A DNA stretch of 5,531 nucleotides, taken from the NCBI GenBank assembly GCA_016742255.1, contig JACVCB010000056.1, forward strand, positions 1 to 5,531. The letters are read 5' to 3'. Both the position numbers and the translations under genes were made by a program. This stretch comes from Leptospira sp. GTDB taxonomy: Bacteria; Spirochaetota; Leptospiria; Leptospirales; Leptospiraceae. Below are positions 1 through 5,486 of this stretch, in pieces. Numbering within the stretch: position 1 is the first letter of the stretch; the number at the start of each line of letters is the position of its first letter. The notes under the pieces are model-generated. The model was given only the letters and a program-made list of their open reading frames with translations, ran no database searches and was not told the DNA's origin.

Positions 1-115
1 CCGGCAACGTCCTACTCTCCCATTGAGCGAACCCAATAGTACCATCGGCGATGAGAAGCTTGACTTCCGTGTTCGGAATGGGAACGGGTATGGCCTTCTC
101 TCCATAATCACCAGG
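1..115 (-). rRNA. rrf: 5S ribosomal RNA (3' end just outside window)
   Basis: This is the 5S RNA of the large ribosomal subunit, read on the minus strand. It starts at CCTGG (115-111). Hallmark elements are all present: the loop-C CCGAAC (minus strand of 71-76), the GCCGATGGTA block (minus strand of 40-49), the helix IV/V arm CTATTGGG..CTCAAT (22-38), and the GAGAGTAGGACG segment near the 3' end. The 5' CCUGGUGAU can pair with GUUGCCGGG at the 3' end if one more G lies beyond position 1, so the gene is essentially complete but is clipped by one or two bases at the edge. No 23S or 16S sequence is adjacent. A stand-alone rrf is known for Leptospira, whose rRNA genes are dispersed, and this supports the genus call. 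Its terminator must lie to the left of the window. Confidence 0.95.
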
Positions 116-123
116 AGTAATTA

Positions 124-153
124 CCATTACTTCCAAGTGAGCTGGATTCGCAA
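124..153 (-). promoter_or_regulatory. Candidate promoter of the 5S rRNA gene
   Basis: On the minus strand a TTGCGA (148-153) resembling a -35 box is followed after 18 bp by TAATGG (124-129), a weak -10 box, and the first base of 5S lies 8 bp further on. The spacing is right for transcription beginning at or just before the mature 5' end. The -10 area is also part of a small inverted repeat, GTAAT-TACC-ATTAC (117-130). The gap between the upstream coding stop and 5S is only about 55 bp, so any dedicated promoter must be here or inside the 3' end of that gene. The box matches are imperfect and this call is inference. Confidence 0.35.
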
Positions 154-171
154 GTACATTTTAAAGAAAAG

Positions 172-1119
172 TTACAAATTTAAATCGTAAGTGGCTCCAA
201 ATTTTAGGCCAGAAACTTCAATTCGGTGTTCGGCCGTTGCGGAAACAAATTCCATTAACGTGCCAAGTGTAGAGAATTGATTCCCATCAAAACTAAGAGC
301 AATTGGACTTTGTGCTTTGGCATTCATATACTCTCTTTCAAAACTTAAGAACAAACGTAATTTAGGAACGACAACAATACTTGCCCCAAAACTTAATTTT
401 TCAGAATTAAACGTATAACCACCATTAGCGTAATTGAATGAGGCCCCCGCATTGGAAACTCGGATTTGTTCCGAACTATACGATCCTGTGGAGTTCAAAA
501 GAAATGGTCCAAAGAGTAAAAAATCTGCAAATAACGTTGCTCGGTCATTCAAATCAAATTCGAATCCTACTCCCAAAAGACCAGAAGTGCCTGTTGTATT
601 TTTTGTATCTTGTCCAAGGTATGCGGGAGCACCAAGTCCCAAATAGGATCCTTCCATTGTTTGGCTGATGCTGCGTAAAACATACTTTGGCAAAATGCGA
701 AAATTGGAAGTGGGAGATAAGGTTACTCCAAAATTGATATCGGAGTAAAGTAACCGGTAATCAGCTTCTTTGATGCCAAGTCCCGTAGGATAAAAAGAAT
801 TCCATTCATAACCTCTGCCAAATCGATTTAAATGAAGGCCCACAAAGAGATTCGAGAGAATACCGGCATTGATCGATTGGAAATAATCAAAACCCCAATC
901 GTTGATGAGACTCATCCCTTGGTTGTTTTGCCATTCTTGGTTATACTCCGTCCGTACTATATCATTATAGAAATTTCTTTTTTCTAAATCTGTACGAAGG
1001 CTTCCTAAAAACAAACCACCTTTGACTCGTAATGTATTACCTTCTACTTTTCCTTGTGCATAAACGGAAGTGGTCAATAGAGAAAACAGGACCAAAAGAA
1101 AAACGAATGTTCGTTTCAT
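172..1119 (-). CDS. Putative outer-membrane beta-barrel protein, unknown function
   Basis: A 315-aa exported protein that I do not recognise as a named family. The start at 1117-1119 is chosen because it places a textbook signal peptide at the N terminus: MKR, a hydrophobic core FVFLLVLFSLLTTS, and a VYA|Q cleavage site after residue 21. A GAGAGG purine tract lies 11 nt upstream. The frame stays open upstream to 1170 but that would bury the signal peptide. The mature part has no hydrophobic helices. It alternates short aromatic or aliphatic strands with Gly/Asn/Ser turns (LSFGASIVVVPKLRLFLSFERE, then a last strand VSGLKFGATYDLNL), typical of a mid-size membrane barrel. It ends in Leu rather than the usual Phe. 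It is divergent from the TonB-dependent receptor across 214 bp, and its stop is 56 bp upstream of 5S on the same strand with no terminator between them. A barrel in the outer membrane is an inference; substrate and role are unknown. Confidence 0.85.
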   Translation of the reverse strand: MKRTFVFLLVLFSLLTTSVYAQGKVEGNTLRVKGGLFLGSLRTDLEKRNFYNDIVRTEYNQEWQNNQGMSLINDWGFDYFQSINAGILSNLFVGLHLNRFGRGYEWNSFYPTGLGIKEADYRLLYSDINFGVTLSPTSNFRILPKYVLRSISQTMEGSYLGLGAPAYLGQDTKNTTGTSGLLGVGFEFDLNDRATLFADFLLFGPFLLNSTGSYSSEQIRVSNAGASFNYANGGYTFNSEKLSFGASIVVVPKLRLFLSFEREYMNAKAQSPIALSFDGNQFSTLGTLMEFVSATAEHRIEVSGLKFGATYDLNL

Positions 1120-1333
1120 GAATAGAATTACCTCTCTCATCCAATAACAAATGAAAAGGCAACCACTCAAGGAAATTTTAGAAAGTTTCTATCCCGACAT
1201 ATGTTTGTTTCTCTGTGCTTTGATCCTCCTCTTCACCTTCATTTCTCAAAATGCAAAACGCAGACACCAAACAAAGAAGGCAACTGATGTAAAAAAAAGT
1301 AGATCGCGATCCTTTGGAAAAAAGAATGGTTCC
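1120..1333. promoter_or_regulatory. Divergent intergenic region with a 13-bp palindrome
   Basis: These 214 bp separate two divergently transcribed envelope genes and should hold both promoters. The clearest signal is a perfect 6-1-6 palindrome, TAGAAAGTTTCTA (1179-1191), 60 bp upstream of the minus-strand start and 142 bp upstream of the plus-strand start, suitable as an operator for a dimeric regulator. A second perfect palindrome, GATCGCGATC (1302-1311), lies 22 bp before the receptor start. On the minus strand TTGAGT and TTATTG, 17 bp apart (1142-1170), could be a weak promoter for the left gene. I see no convincing promoter for the receptor and no Fur box matching the GATAATGATAATCATTATC consensus. 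The plus-strand frame of the receptor happens to be open through most of this region (from 1151). Confidence 0.4.
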
Positions 1334-3670
1334 ATGCTAAATGAAATTGAGAACGAAACTCAAGCTAAGAAGGGGAAAAACCTACTCCTCTTATGTGTCA
1401 CTTTGATGGTTCCAACCCTCCTATTTTCCCAGGATGAAAAATCACAACCGAACCAGGAACCAAAAGTGGAAGTGCAAGCGAAGGAAGAAACTCCTACCAT
1501 CCGCGTGAAAGGGAAAAAAGATACAGACCGCGAATTTCTCGGAGATGTAGAAGGCACAAATATCTATTCAGGTAAAAAAAACGAAGTGATTCGATTAGAT
1601 AAAGTGAATGCGAATTTAGCGATGGGAAACACTCGTCAGGTGTATGCAAAAGTTCCTGGCATTACCATTTGGGAGAATGATGGGAGTGGGATCCAACCAG
1701 GAATAGGTGCAAGAGGTTTGTCTCCCAATCGAAATTGGGAATTTAACACTCGTATGAACGGGCATGACATTGCTTCTGATTCCTTCGGTTACCCTGAAGC
1801 ATATTTTAATCCACCTTTAGAAGCACTAGAAAAAGTAGAGATCATCAGAGGGGCTGGTTCCTTACAATACGGGCCTCAATTTGGTGGGATGGTCAATTAT
1901 GTGGTGAAAAAAGCTGACCCAACTAAGCCTGTCAAAGTTGAAACCAAAACCACGGGTGGTTCTTTCAACACCCTCAACCAATATAGTTCTGTTAGTGGGA
2001 CAGTTGGAGATTGGAGTTATTTTGTTTTTTACCAAGGCCGTAGTTCTGATGGATGGAGGGAAAATTCACAGTACAATGTCCAAAATGGATTTGTGAATTT
2101 GGCATATAAAGTTTCCGAAAAATTGAAAATCTCAATGGAAATGGCAAAGTCAACTTACTTAAGCCAACAAGCTGGTGGACTCACCGATGAACAATTTCGG
2201 ATCGACCCAAGGCAGTCAGGAAGGACAAGAAACTGGTTTAGTGCCCCTTGGAATGTTCCAGCGATGAACATTGATTACGAACAAAGTCCTACTGCGAGAA
2301 CCAATGTTAAAATCTTCGGACTTTATGGAGAAAGAAATTCAGTTGGTGTTGTATCGGCAGCAAATGTTACGGACCCAATCCAACCTCGGACTTTAGAATA
2401 TAGTCCAAGGCAAATTGATAGAGATACCTATCGAAATTATGGGATGGAAGCAAGACAGATCTTTAACTACGATTTATTGGAAAGAACTCATACTCTTTCA
2501 TTTGGTGGTAGGTATTTTAATGGGAATACAGATCGTTTCCGAAATCCAAATGGAACAACAGGTTCTAAATTTGATCTAAGGGAAACCAATTTCACTGGAG
2601 TGTGTTATGATGGCACAAGAAATTGTCGGATCGCTGATTTAGAATTCTCTACATTAAATTATGCTGGATTTGTTGAAAATTTATTCCGTATCACTGATGC
2701 ACTTTCACTTACTCCTGGTGTTCGATATGAATGGATTCGGTCCACAGCTTCAGGCCGAGTCAATGAATCAATACCAAGCGCATCAAAACCGTTTGGTGGG
2801 ATGATCCAACCAAAGGAACGTGTTCAAAGACAGGTTCTTTATGGACTTGGTGCACAATACCAAATAACAAAAACAACCAATTTATATGCAAACTATTCAC
2901 GCGCGTTTCGACCAGTCGTCTATTCGGAGTTATTTGCACCAACTGCTACCTTAAATGAAGTTGATCCTAACTTAAAAGACCAATCAGGATATAATGCAGA
3001 TGCAGGATACCGTGGGAAATTTGGACAGTGGATCCAGTTTGACATGAGTGTTTTTGAACTCCGTTATAACAATCGTGTTGGCCAACTTCCAGGACTTCTC
3101 CCTGGCCAAGCTAACTTTCAAACGAATGTGGGAGATTCCTTACACAGAGGGGTAGAGGCATACTTAGAAGTTGATCCAATTGTATTACTGACAGAATCAC
3201 AACCATACGGATCTTTTAGTTTATTCACATCGAGCGCAAATGTGAATGCTCGTTATATCCGTTGGGAAGATCCACGTGTTCTCACAAACCCAGCAAATGC
3301 ACAAAACTTTTATCGTGTTGGAAAACTTGTAGAAAACGCCCCTTCACAAATCCATCGTTATGGAGTCACATACCATTATAAAAATGTCTTAAGTTTCACG
3401 TATTTGATCAGTTATACGGGAGCAACTTATGCGGATGCTGCCAATACAGGTCCTGCTACAGCGAATGGACAAATTGGTCTCATCCCTTCCTATACAGTGA
3501 GAGACTTTACGTTTGTTTGGAATTTTCACGAAAATTTTTCACTTCGTGGAGGAGTTAACAACATGACAAACCAAATGTATTTTACTCGTCGTGCGGGAGG
3601 ATACCCCGGACCAGGGATTTTACCTTCCGATGGGATGTTTTATTTTATTGGCTTAAGTGCTGTATTTTAG
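1334..3670 (+). CDS. fecA: FecA-like TonB-dependent outer-membrane receptor (ferric chelate uptake)
   Basis: A 22-strand-barrel active transporter of the outer membrane that imports a ferric chelate using TonB-ExbBD energy. With the start at 1334 it has 778 aa, close to E. coli FecA. In order: signal peptide (KKGKN, hydrophobic LLLLCVTLMVPTLLFS, cleavage before Q33), a TonB-box-like TIRVKG (55-60), a plug domain (about 70-192) with VPGITIWENDGSG, IGARGLSPNR, YPEAYFNPPLEALEKVEIIR, GAGSLQYGPQFGGMVNYV, then the barrel ending GLSAVF with the C-terminal Phe recognised by BAM. The plug pattern (DGxGxxPxIGxRGLxPxR, PPLExxExxE, GAGxxxYGPQxGG) is that of the FecA subfamily. The N-terminal signalling domain of E. 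coli FecA is absent and no FecIR pair is nearby, so transmembrane signalling is unlikely. SRAFRPVV and DPNLK are the usual barrel motifs but have no His between them, against a haem receptor. Two cysteines (424, 431) probably form a loop disulfide. The frame is open back to 1151; 1334 is preferred because it exposes the signal peptide and leaves promoter space, although neither start has a good ribosome binding site. Substrate is inferred. Confidence 0.9.
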   Translation: MLNEIENETQAKKGKNLLLLCVTLMVPTLLFSQDEKSQPNQEPKVEVQAKEETPTIRVKGKKDTDREFLGDVEGTNIYSGKKNEVIRLDKVNANLAMGNTRQVYAKVPGITIWENDGSGIQPGIGARGLSPNRNWEFNTRMNGHDIASDSFGYPEAYFNPPLEALEKVEIIRGAGSLQYGPQFGGMVNYVVKKADPTKPVKVETKTTGGSFNTLNQYSSVSGTVGDWSYFVFYQGRSSDGWRENSQYNVQNGFVNLAYKVSEKLKISMEMAKSTYLSQQAGGLTDEQFRIDPRQSGRTRNWFSAPWNVPAMNIDYEQSPTARTNVKIFGLYGERNSVGVVSAANVTDPIQPRTLEYSPRQIDRDTYRNYGMEARQIFNYDLLERTHTLSFGGRYFNGNTDRFRNPNGTTGSKFDLRETNFTGVCYDGTRNCRIADLEFSTLNYAGFVENLFRITDALSLTPGVRYEWIRSTASGRVNESIPSASKPFGGMIQPKERVQRQVLYGLGAQYQITKTTNLYANYSRAFRPVVYSELFAPTATLNEVDPNLKDQSGYNADAGYRGKFGQWIQFDMSVFELRYNNRVGQLPGLLPGQANFQTNVGDSLHRGVEAYLEVDPIVLLTESQPYGSFSLFTSSANVNARYIRWEDPRVLTNPANAQNFYRVGKLVENAPSQIHRYGVTYHYKNVLSFTYLISYTGATYADAANTGPATANGQIGLIPSYTVRDFTFVWNFHENFSLRGGVNNMTNQMYFTRRAGGYPGPGILPSDGMFYFIGLSAVF

Positions 3671-3685
3671 TGAACCAATCTTTAA

Positions 3686-3728
3686 CCTATCCTCAGTCCA
3701 TAATTGGTTGAGGATAGGATCTGTTTTT
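3686..3728 (+). terminator. Intrinsic terminator of the TonB-dependent receptor gene
   Basis: A perfect 10-bp stem, CCTATCCTCA (3686-3695) with TGAGGATAGG (3709-3718), encloses a 13-nt loop and is followed by ATCTGTTTTT (T run 3724-3728). It starts 15 bp after the receptor stop codon. In the opposite direction the hairpin is followed by TTAAAGATT, a poor U tract, so it would act weakly if at all for the convergent gene ending at 3775, which has no better terminator of its own. Confidence 0.85.
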
Positions 3729-3774
3729 CAACAATTGAAACCAATCCACTCAACGAATCATTGGACTCTTAGGA

Positions 3775-4803
3775 TCAAAACTCAATTGGCATGTACAAAG
3801 CAAGGTGAAAGGTTCTAAGTTCATAACTATATCCATTTTCTTTTACAATTGGACCACCAAATGAAACTCTTGCTCTCAGTCCTAAAAATGGGGGCGATTC
3901 TAAATACATCATAAATGCAAATTTTGCGACTGCATTCACTCTGACTTGGTTACGCATTAGGCTACTGATGGCAAGTGATTCAACGGCATTAAAACGTCCG
4001 CTAAAGTATGCTGCCAAAGCTGTGGTATCTGGTCGTAATAATCCTTGGCTTCCAAGATAATAACCAACTAACTCAAGATTGTTTCCAGTGGATAGATTTG
4101 CGACCAAGTAAGTCAGAGTTGGATCAGAATTTGGATTTAAATTCCCTGATACAAATTGGTAAGCACCTAAATTGTTTAGAAACGAATTTCGTCCTGGCCC
4201 AGAAAAGGCGATGAGTAAATTCGAAGCAGTATCTTTAAAATCAACATTCCCTCGTAACCGAACATGTGCTGGTCCCATACCAAATCCCAATCGAAAAGTA
4301 TCAGGATTCCCGATATAAAAAATGGGAACCAACATAGAATAACTTCCTTCCACATTGGTACCAACATCTTCTGTTACCTTATTACTTTTTGAAGAGATGG
4401 AATCTCCATCTGAACTTGATGAATTCGATTCGGAAGAAGAAGATTCAACAGATGCTGATTTAGAGAATATTTTGGGTATCGACTGACGATTGAGATAAAA
4501 ATTGGAATTATGTAATAGTAAATTCACTCCAAAGTATTTTGAAATTTGGTATTCAGGAGATTTTACATCAAATAACCAAGAGACCCTACCTGGATCATCT
4601 TGGACCATTAACGCATCTCGATTTCTACCTTGGATGGATAACGAAACACTCTCCAAAGTTACACCTGGATTGATGGAAACAAAACGGTACTTTGGTTTAT
4701 CTGGTATGGGGCTGTCCGGAGTTTGCGAAGTATCTTGACCATACAAAACACTAGAAAGAAAAAATAGGAAGATGAAACATCGGAAACAAATACTTTGATT
4801 CAT
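3775..4803 (-). CDS. Exported, probable outer-membrane protein with Ser-rich insertion, unknown function
   Basis: A 342-aa protein that I do not recognise. The start at 4801-4803 gives a signal peptide with the hydrophobic core FIFLFFLSSVL and probable cleavage after YG (residue 22). Cysteines 5 and 9 lie before the core, so this is not a lipobox. No clear Shine-Dalgarno sequence precedes the ATG. Residues 114-140 are a serine-dominated low-complexity stretch (SVESSSSESNSSSSDGDS) between segments with beta-strand character, probably an exposed loop or linker. The rest lacks membrane helices, is rich in Gly/Asn/Ser turns (RLGFGMGPAHVRLRGNV, LGLRARVSFGGPIV), and ends LALYMPIEF: an alternating final strand with terminal Phe, as in outer-membrane barrels. 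The gene is convergent with the receptor (104 bp between stops), so it is separately transcribed. A membrane barrel is inferred from composition and the C terminus; a periplasmic or surface protein is possible. Confidence 0.85.
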   Translation of the reverse strand: MNQSICFRCFIFLFFLSSVLYGQDTSQTPDSPIPDKPKYRFVSINPGVTLESVSLSIQGRNRDALMVQDDPGRVSWLFDVKSPEYQISKYFGVNLLLHNSNFYLNRQSIPKIFSKSASVESSSSESNSSSSDGDSISSKSNKVTEDVGTNVEGSYSMLVPIFYIGNPDTFRLGFGMGPAHVRLRGNVDFKDTASNLLIAFSGPGRNSFLNNLGAYQFVSGNLNPNSDPTLTYLVANLSTGNNLELVGYYLGSQGLLRPDTTALAAYFSGRFNAVESLAISSLMRNQVRVNAVAKFAFMMYLESPPFLGLRARVSFGGPIVKENGYSYELRTFHLALYMPIEF

Positions 4804-4985
4804 GATTTTTAACAGAATTGGATCAAAATAAAACTAGCGTTATGTTTTGAAAGTGATTTTTGAAACGAAATTTGACTAAAAAGTTCCGATTGTGGAATCA
4901 AAAAGCAAACTTACTCCCACCCCCATACACGAGCAAATAATGAGAAAAATGATTCTCTTCACTTAACGGATTCATTTGTGTACAT
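4804..4985. other. Gene-free upstream region of the 342-aa protein gene
   Basis: No gene is visible here. On the minus strand this is the leader of the downstream exported-protein gene, isolated from upstream transcription by the terminator at 4986-5016, so its promoter should be inside. I found no strong -35/-10 pair. Visible structure includes two direct copies of TTTTGAAA on the plus strand 13 bp apart (4845-4852, 4858-4865), an inverted repeat GAGAA-N6-TTCTC (4942-4957), and a minus-strand G-rich motif GGGGGTGGGAGTA (4912-4924) that resembles one at 5227-5239. Confidence 0.5.
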
Positions 4986-5049
4986 AAAAAAAAGCCAACT
5001 TCGCAAGTCAGCTTTTCATTATCTACAATCCATTTAGAATCCACCCGGC
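4981..5049 (-). repeat. Direct repeat copy 1 (terminator-containing, ~70 bp)
   Basis: On the plus strand this stretch runs from TACATAAAAAAA through GCCAAC, CAAGTCAGC and ATCTACAATCCA to AGAATCCACCCGGCA. It recurs in the same orientation at 5418-5486 with roughly ten differences and a one-base indel or two. Function appears to be on the minus strand, where the repeat begins GCCGGGTGGATTCT and ends in an intrinsic terminator. In this copy the CCGGCA at the right boundary runs directly into the GC-rich element beginning at 5044, whereas the other copy continues into a short CCGGCA-ACAA-TGCCGG hairpin. Confidence 0.8.
4986..5016 (-). terminator. Intrinsic terminator within direct repeat copy 1
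   Basis: On the minus strand AAAGCTGACTT (5005-5015) pairs over its full 11 nt with AAGTTGGCTTT (4991-5001) around a GCG loop, using two G-U pairs, and runs into eight U residues (4993-4986). On the plus strand the two wobble positions would be A-C mismatches, and there is no useful T run, so the terminator is directional. It stops leftward transcription before the exported-protein gene that starts at 4803. Confidence 0.8.
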
Positions 5050-5155
5050 AATGCTGCGCAGTGACCCATAGGGAACGAGCAGGTGACTTTGGCGGGCGTC
5101 GCAGTAAAGCGTAGCCAAAAGTCGCAGACGGCAGCCGGCTAAAACTACGCCCTAA
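5044..5155. repeat. GC-rich palindromic intergenic element
   Basis: A stretch clearly richer in G+C than its surroundings, with nested complementarity: GCTGC (5053-5057) with GCAGC (5131-5135), CCGGC (5045-5049) with GCCGG (5134-5138), and GACTTTGGC (5085-5093) with GCCAAAAGTC (5114-5123, one bulged base), plus a small CCC-ATA-GGG-like arm near 5074-5082. It could fold as a branched structure on either strand. From memory, segments like this occur many times between genes in saprophytic Leptospira and are often mistranslated into short hypothetical proteins; I cannot verify copy number here. I see no transposase and no clear target duplication. Confidence 0.6.
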
Positions 5156-5159
5156 AAAC

Positions 5160-5187
5160 AAAAAAAGCGCTCACTTTCGTGAACGCT
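5160..5187 (-). terminator. Intrinsic terminator with GAAA tetraloop
   Basis: On the minus strand AGCGTTCAC (5187-5179) pairs with GTGAGCGCT (5174-5166) around a GAAA loop: nine consecutive pairs, one of them G-U, followed by a run of Ts through 5160. This is a strong, directional intrinsic terminator for a leftward transcript. No protein gene ends just upstream of it, so the transcript it closes would be non-coding or come from beyond the window. Confidence 0.85.
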
Positions 5188-5383
5188 CTATCTTTCGTTA
5201 TGAGTGCTAACAGAGGCAACGTGCTACTTCCACCCCCACTCGCTAGTCCGCATCCGCGGGCGAAGAGCCCTGAGCCTTGCTCAAGTAACAGTATCGCCAC
5301 CCTATTTTTCCTGTGGAAAAATCCTAGCAGGCTTCGGCTACTTATGGAAGCCTCACCCATTTCGCGAACAAACCTTTCCTATT

Positions 5384-5403
5384 TACTATTGGGTTCACTC
5401 AAT
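5384..5403 (+). repeat. 20-nt copy of a 5S rRNA arm
   Basis: The plus strand here reads TACTATTGGGTTCACTCAAT. The 5S gene reads the same on the minus strand of 22-41 except for one base (G instead of A in the loop). The segment forms a hairpin (CTATTG..CAATAG with inner G-U and A-T pairs) and is followed by ATTTTG. Similarity to 5S stops abruptly on both sides. Confidence 0.7.
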
Positions 5404-5417
5404 AGATTTTGATTCGT

Positions 5418-5486
5418 ACATAAAAAAAGCCAACCTCGTAAGTCAGCCTTTCCTCTATCTACAATCCAATCAGAATCCACCCGGCA
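5418..5486 (-). repeat. Direct repeat copy 2 (terminator-containing, ~70 bp)
   Basis: Second copy of the repeat seen at 4981-5049, 437 bp away and in the same orientation. Both share TACATAAAAAAA, GCCAAC, AAGTCAGC, TATCTACAATCCA and AGAATCCACCCGGCA. This copy continues into an intact short hairpin, CCGGCA-ACAA-TGCCGG (5481-5496), and then the large terminator stem at 5498-5529, so it is probably closer to the uninterrupted arrangement. Confidence 0.8.
5422..5451 (-). terminator. Intrinsic terminator within direct repeat copy 2
   Basis: On the minus strand AAAGGCTGACTT (5451-5440) pairs along all 12 positions with AGGTTGGCTTTT (5436-5425) around an ACG loop, with four G-U pairs, and continues into a U run ending at 5422. 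Differences from the other copy keep the pairing only on the minus strand. Confidence 0.75.

Larger units (their letters stand above)
5160..5410 (-). ncRNA. Candidate structured small RNA ending at the 5160-5187 terminator
   Basis: Between the terminator at 5422-5451 and the one at 5160-5187 lie about 240 bp without a credible gene but with closely spaced hairpins: CTATTG..CAATAG (5386-5405), AGGCTTC..GAAGCCT (5329-5353), ATTTTTCC-TGT-GGAAAAAT (5304-5322, perfect 8-bp stem), TGAGC-CTT-GCTCA (5271-5283), and two mutually exclusive GC stems, GGGC..GCCC (5258-5270) and CCGC..GCGG (5248-5259). A transcript made from the minus strand would be bounded by its own terminator. It does not match RNase P, tmRNA, SRP RNA or a riboswitch that I know. 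I found no convincing promoter, so an sRNA is only a hypothesis; a dispersed repeat with terminator is the alternative. Confidence 0.25.

Noticed and set aside
1334..3670. Haem/haemoglobin receptor instead of a ferric-chelate receptor
   Set aside because: FRP and DPNL motifs are present, but there is no histidine between them, and the plug motifs follow the FecA pattern.
4936..4960. Fur box upstream of the 342-aa protein gene (AATAATGAGAAAAATGATTCTC)
   Set aside because: Only a 5-bp inverted repeat with a 6-bp spacer is present. The match to the 19-bp Fur consensus is poor and the gene has no known iron link.
5044..5155. Integron attC recombination site
   Set aside because: Nested palindromes and ends such as GGCTAAAAC suggested it, but I could not find paired RYYYAAC and GTTRRRY core sites at the two ends, and no integrase or cassette genes are present.
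4898..5161. 87-codon minus-strand open frame
   Set aside because: It runs through the GC-rich palindromic element and then straight through the terminator and U tract at 4986-5016. Its composition is that of translated repeat DNA and no ribosome binding site fits.
5213..5300. Second, degenerate 5S rRNA suggested by GGCAACGTGCTACTTCC resembling the 5S 3' end
   Set aside because: Only about 15 bases at one end resemble 5S. The loop-C CCGAAC and the GCCGATGGTA block cannot be found at the right spacing, so I do not call a pseudogene.
5145..5360. 71-codon minus-strand open frame, with a purine-rich AGGAAAGG 12 nt upstream
   Set aside because: The last fifteen or so codons are the GAAA-loop terminator and its U tract. 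The rest covers stacked hairpins, so structure explains the sequence better than coding.
5179..5412. 77-codon plus-strand open frame over the same hairpin region
   Set aside because: It is the opposite strand of the structured region, starts inside a terminator stem, and shows no domain or signal.
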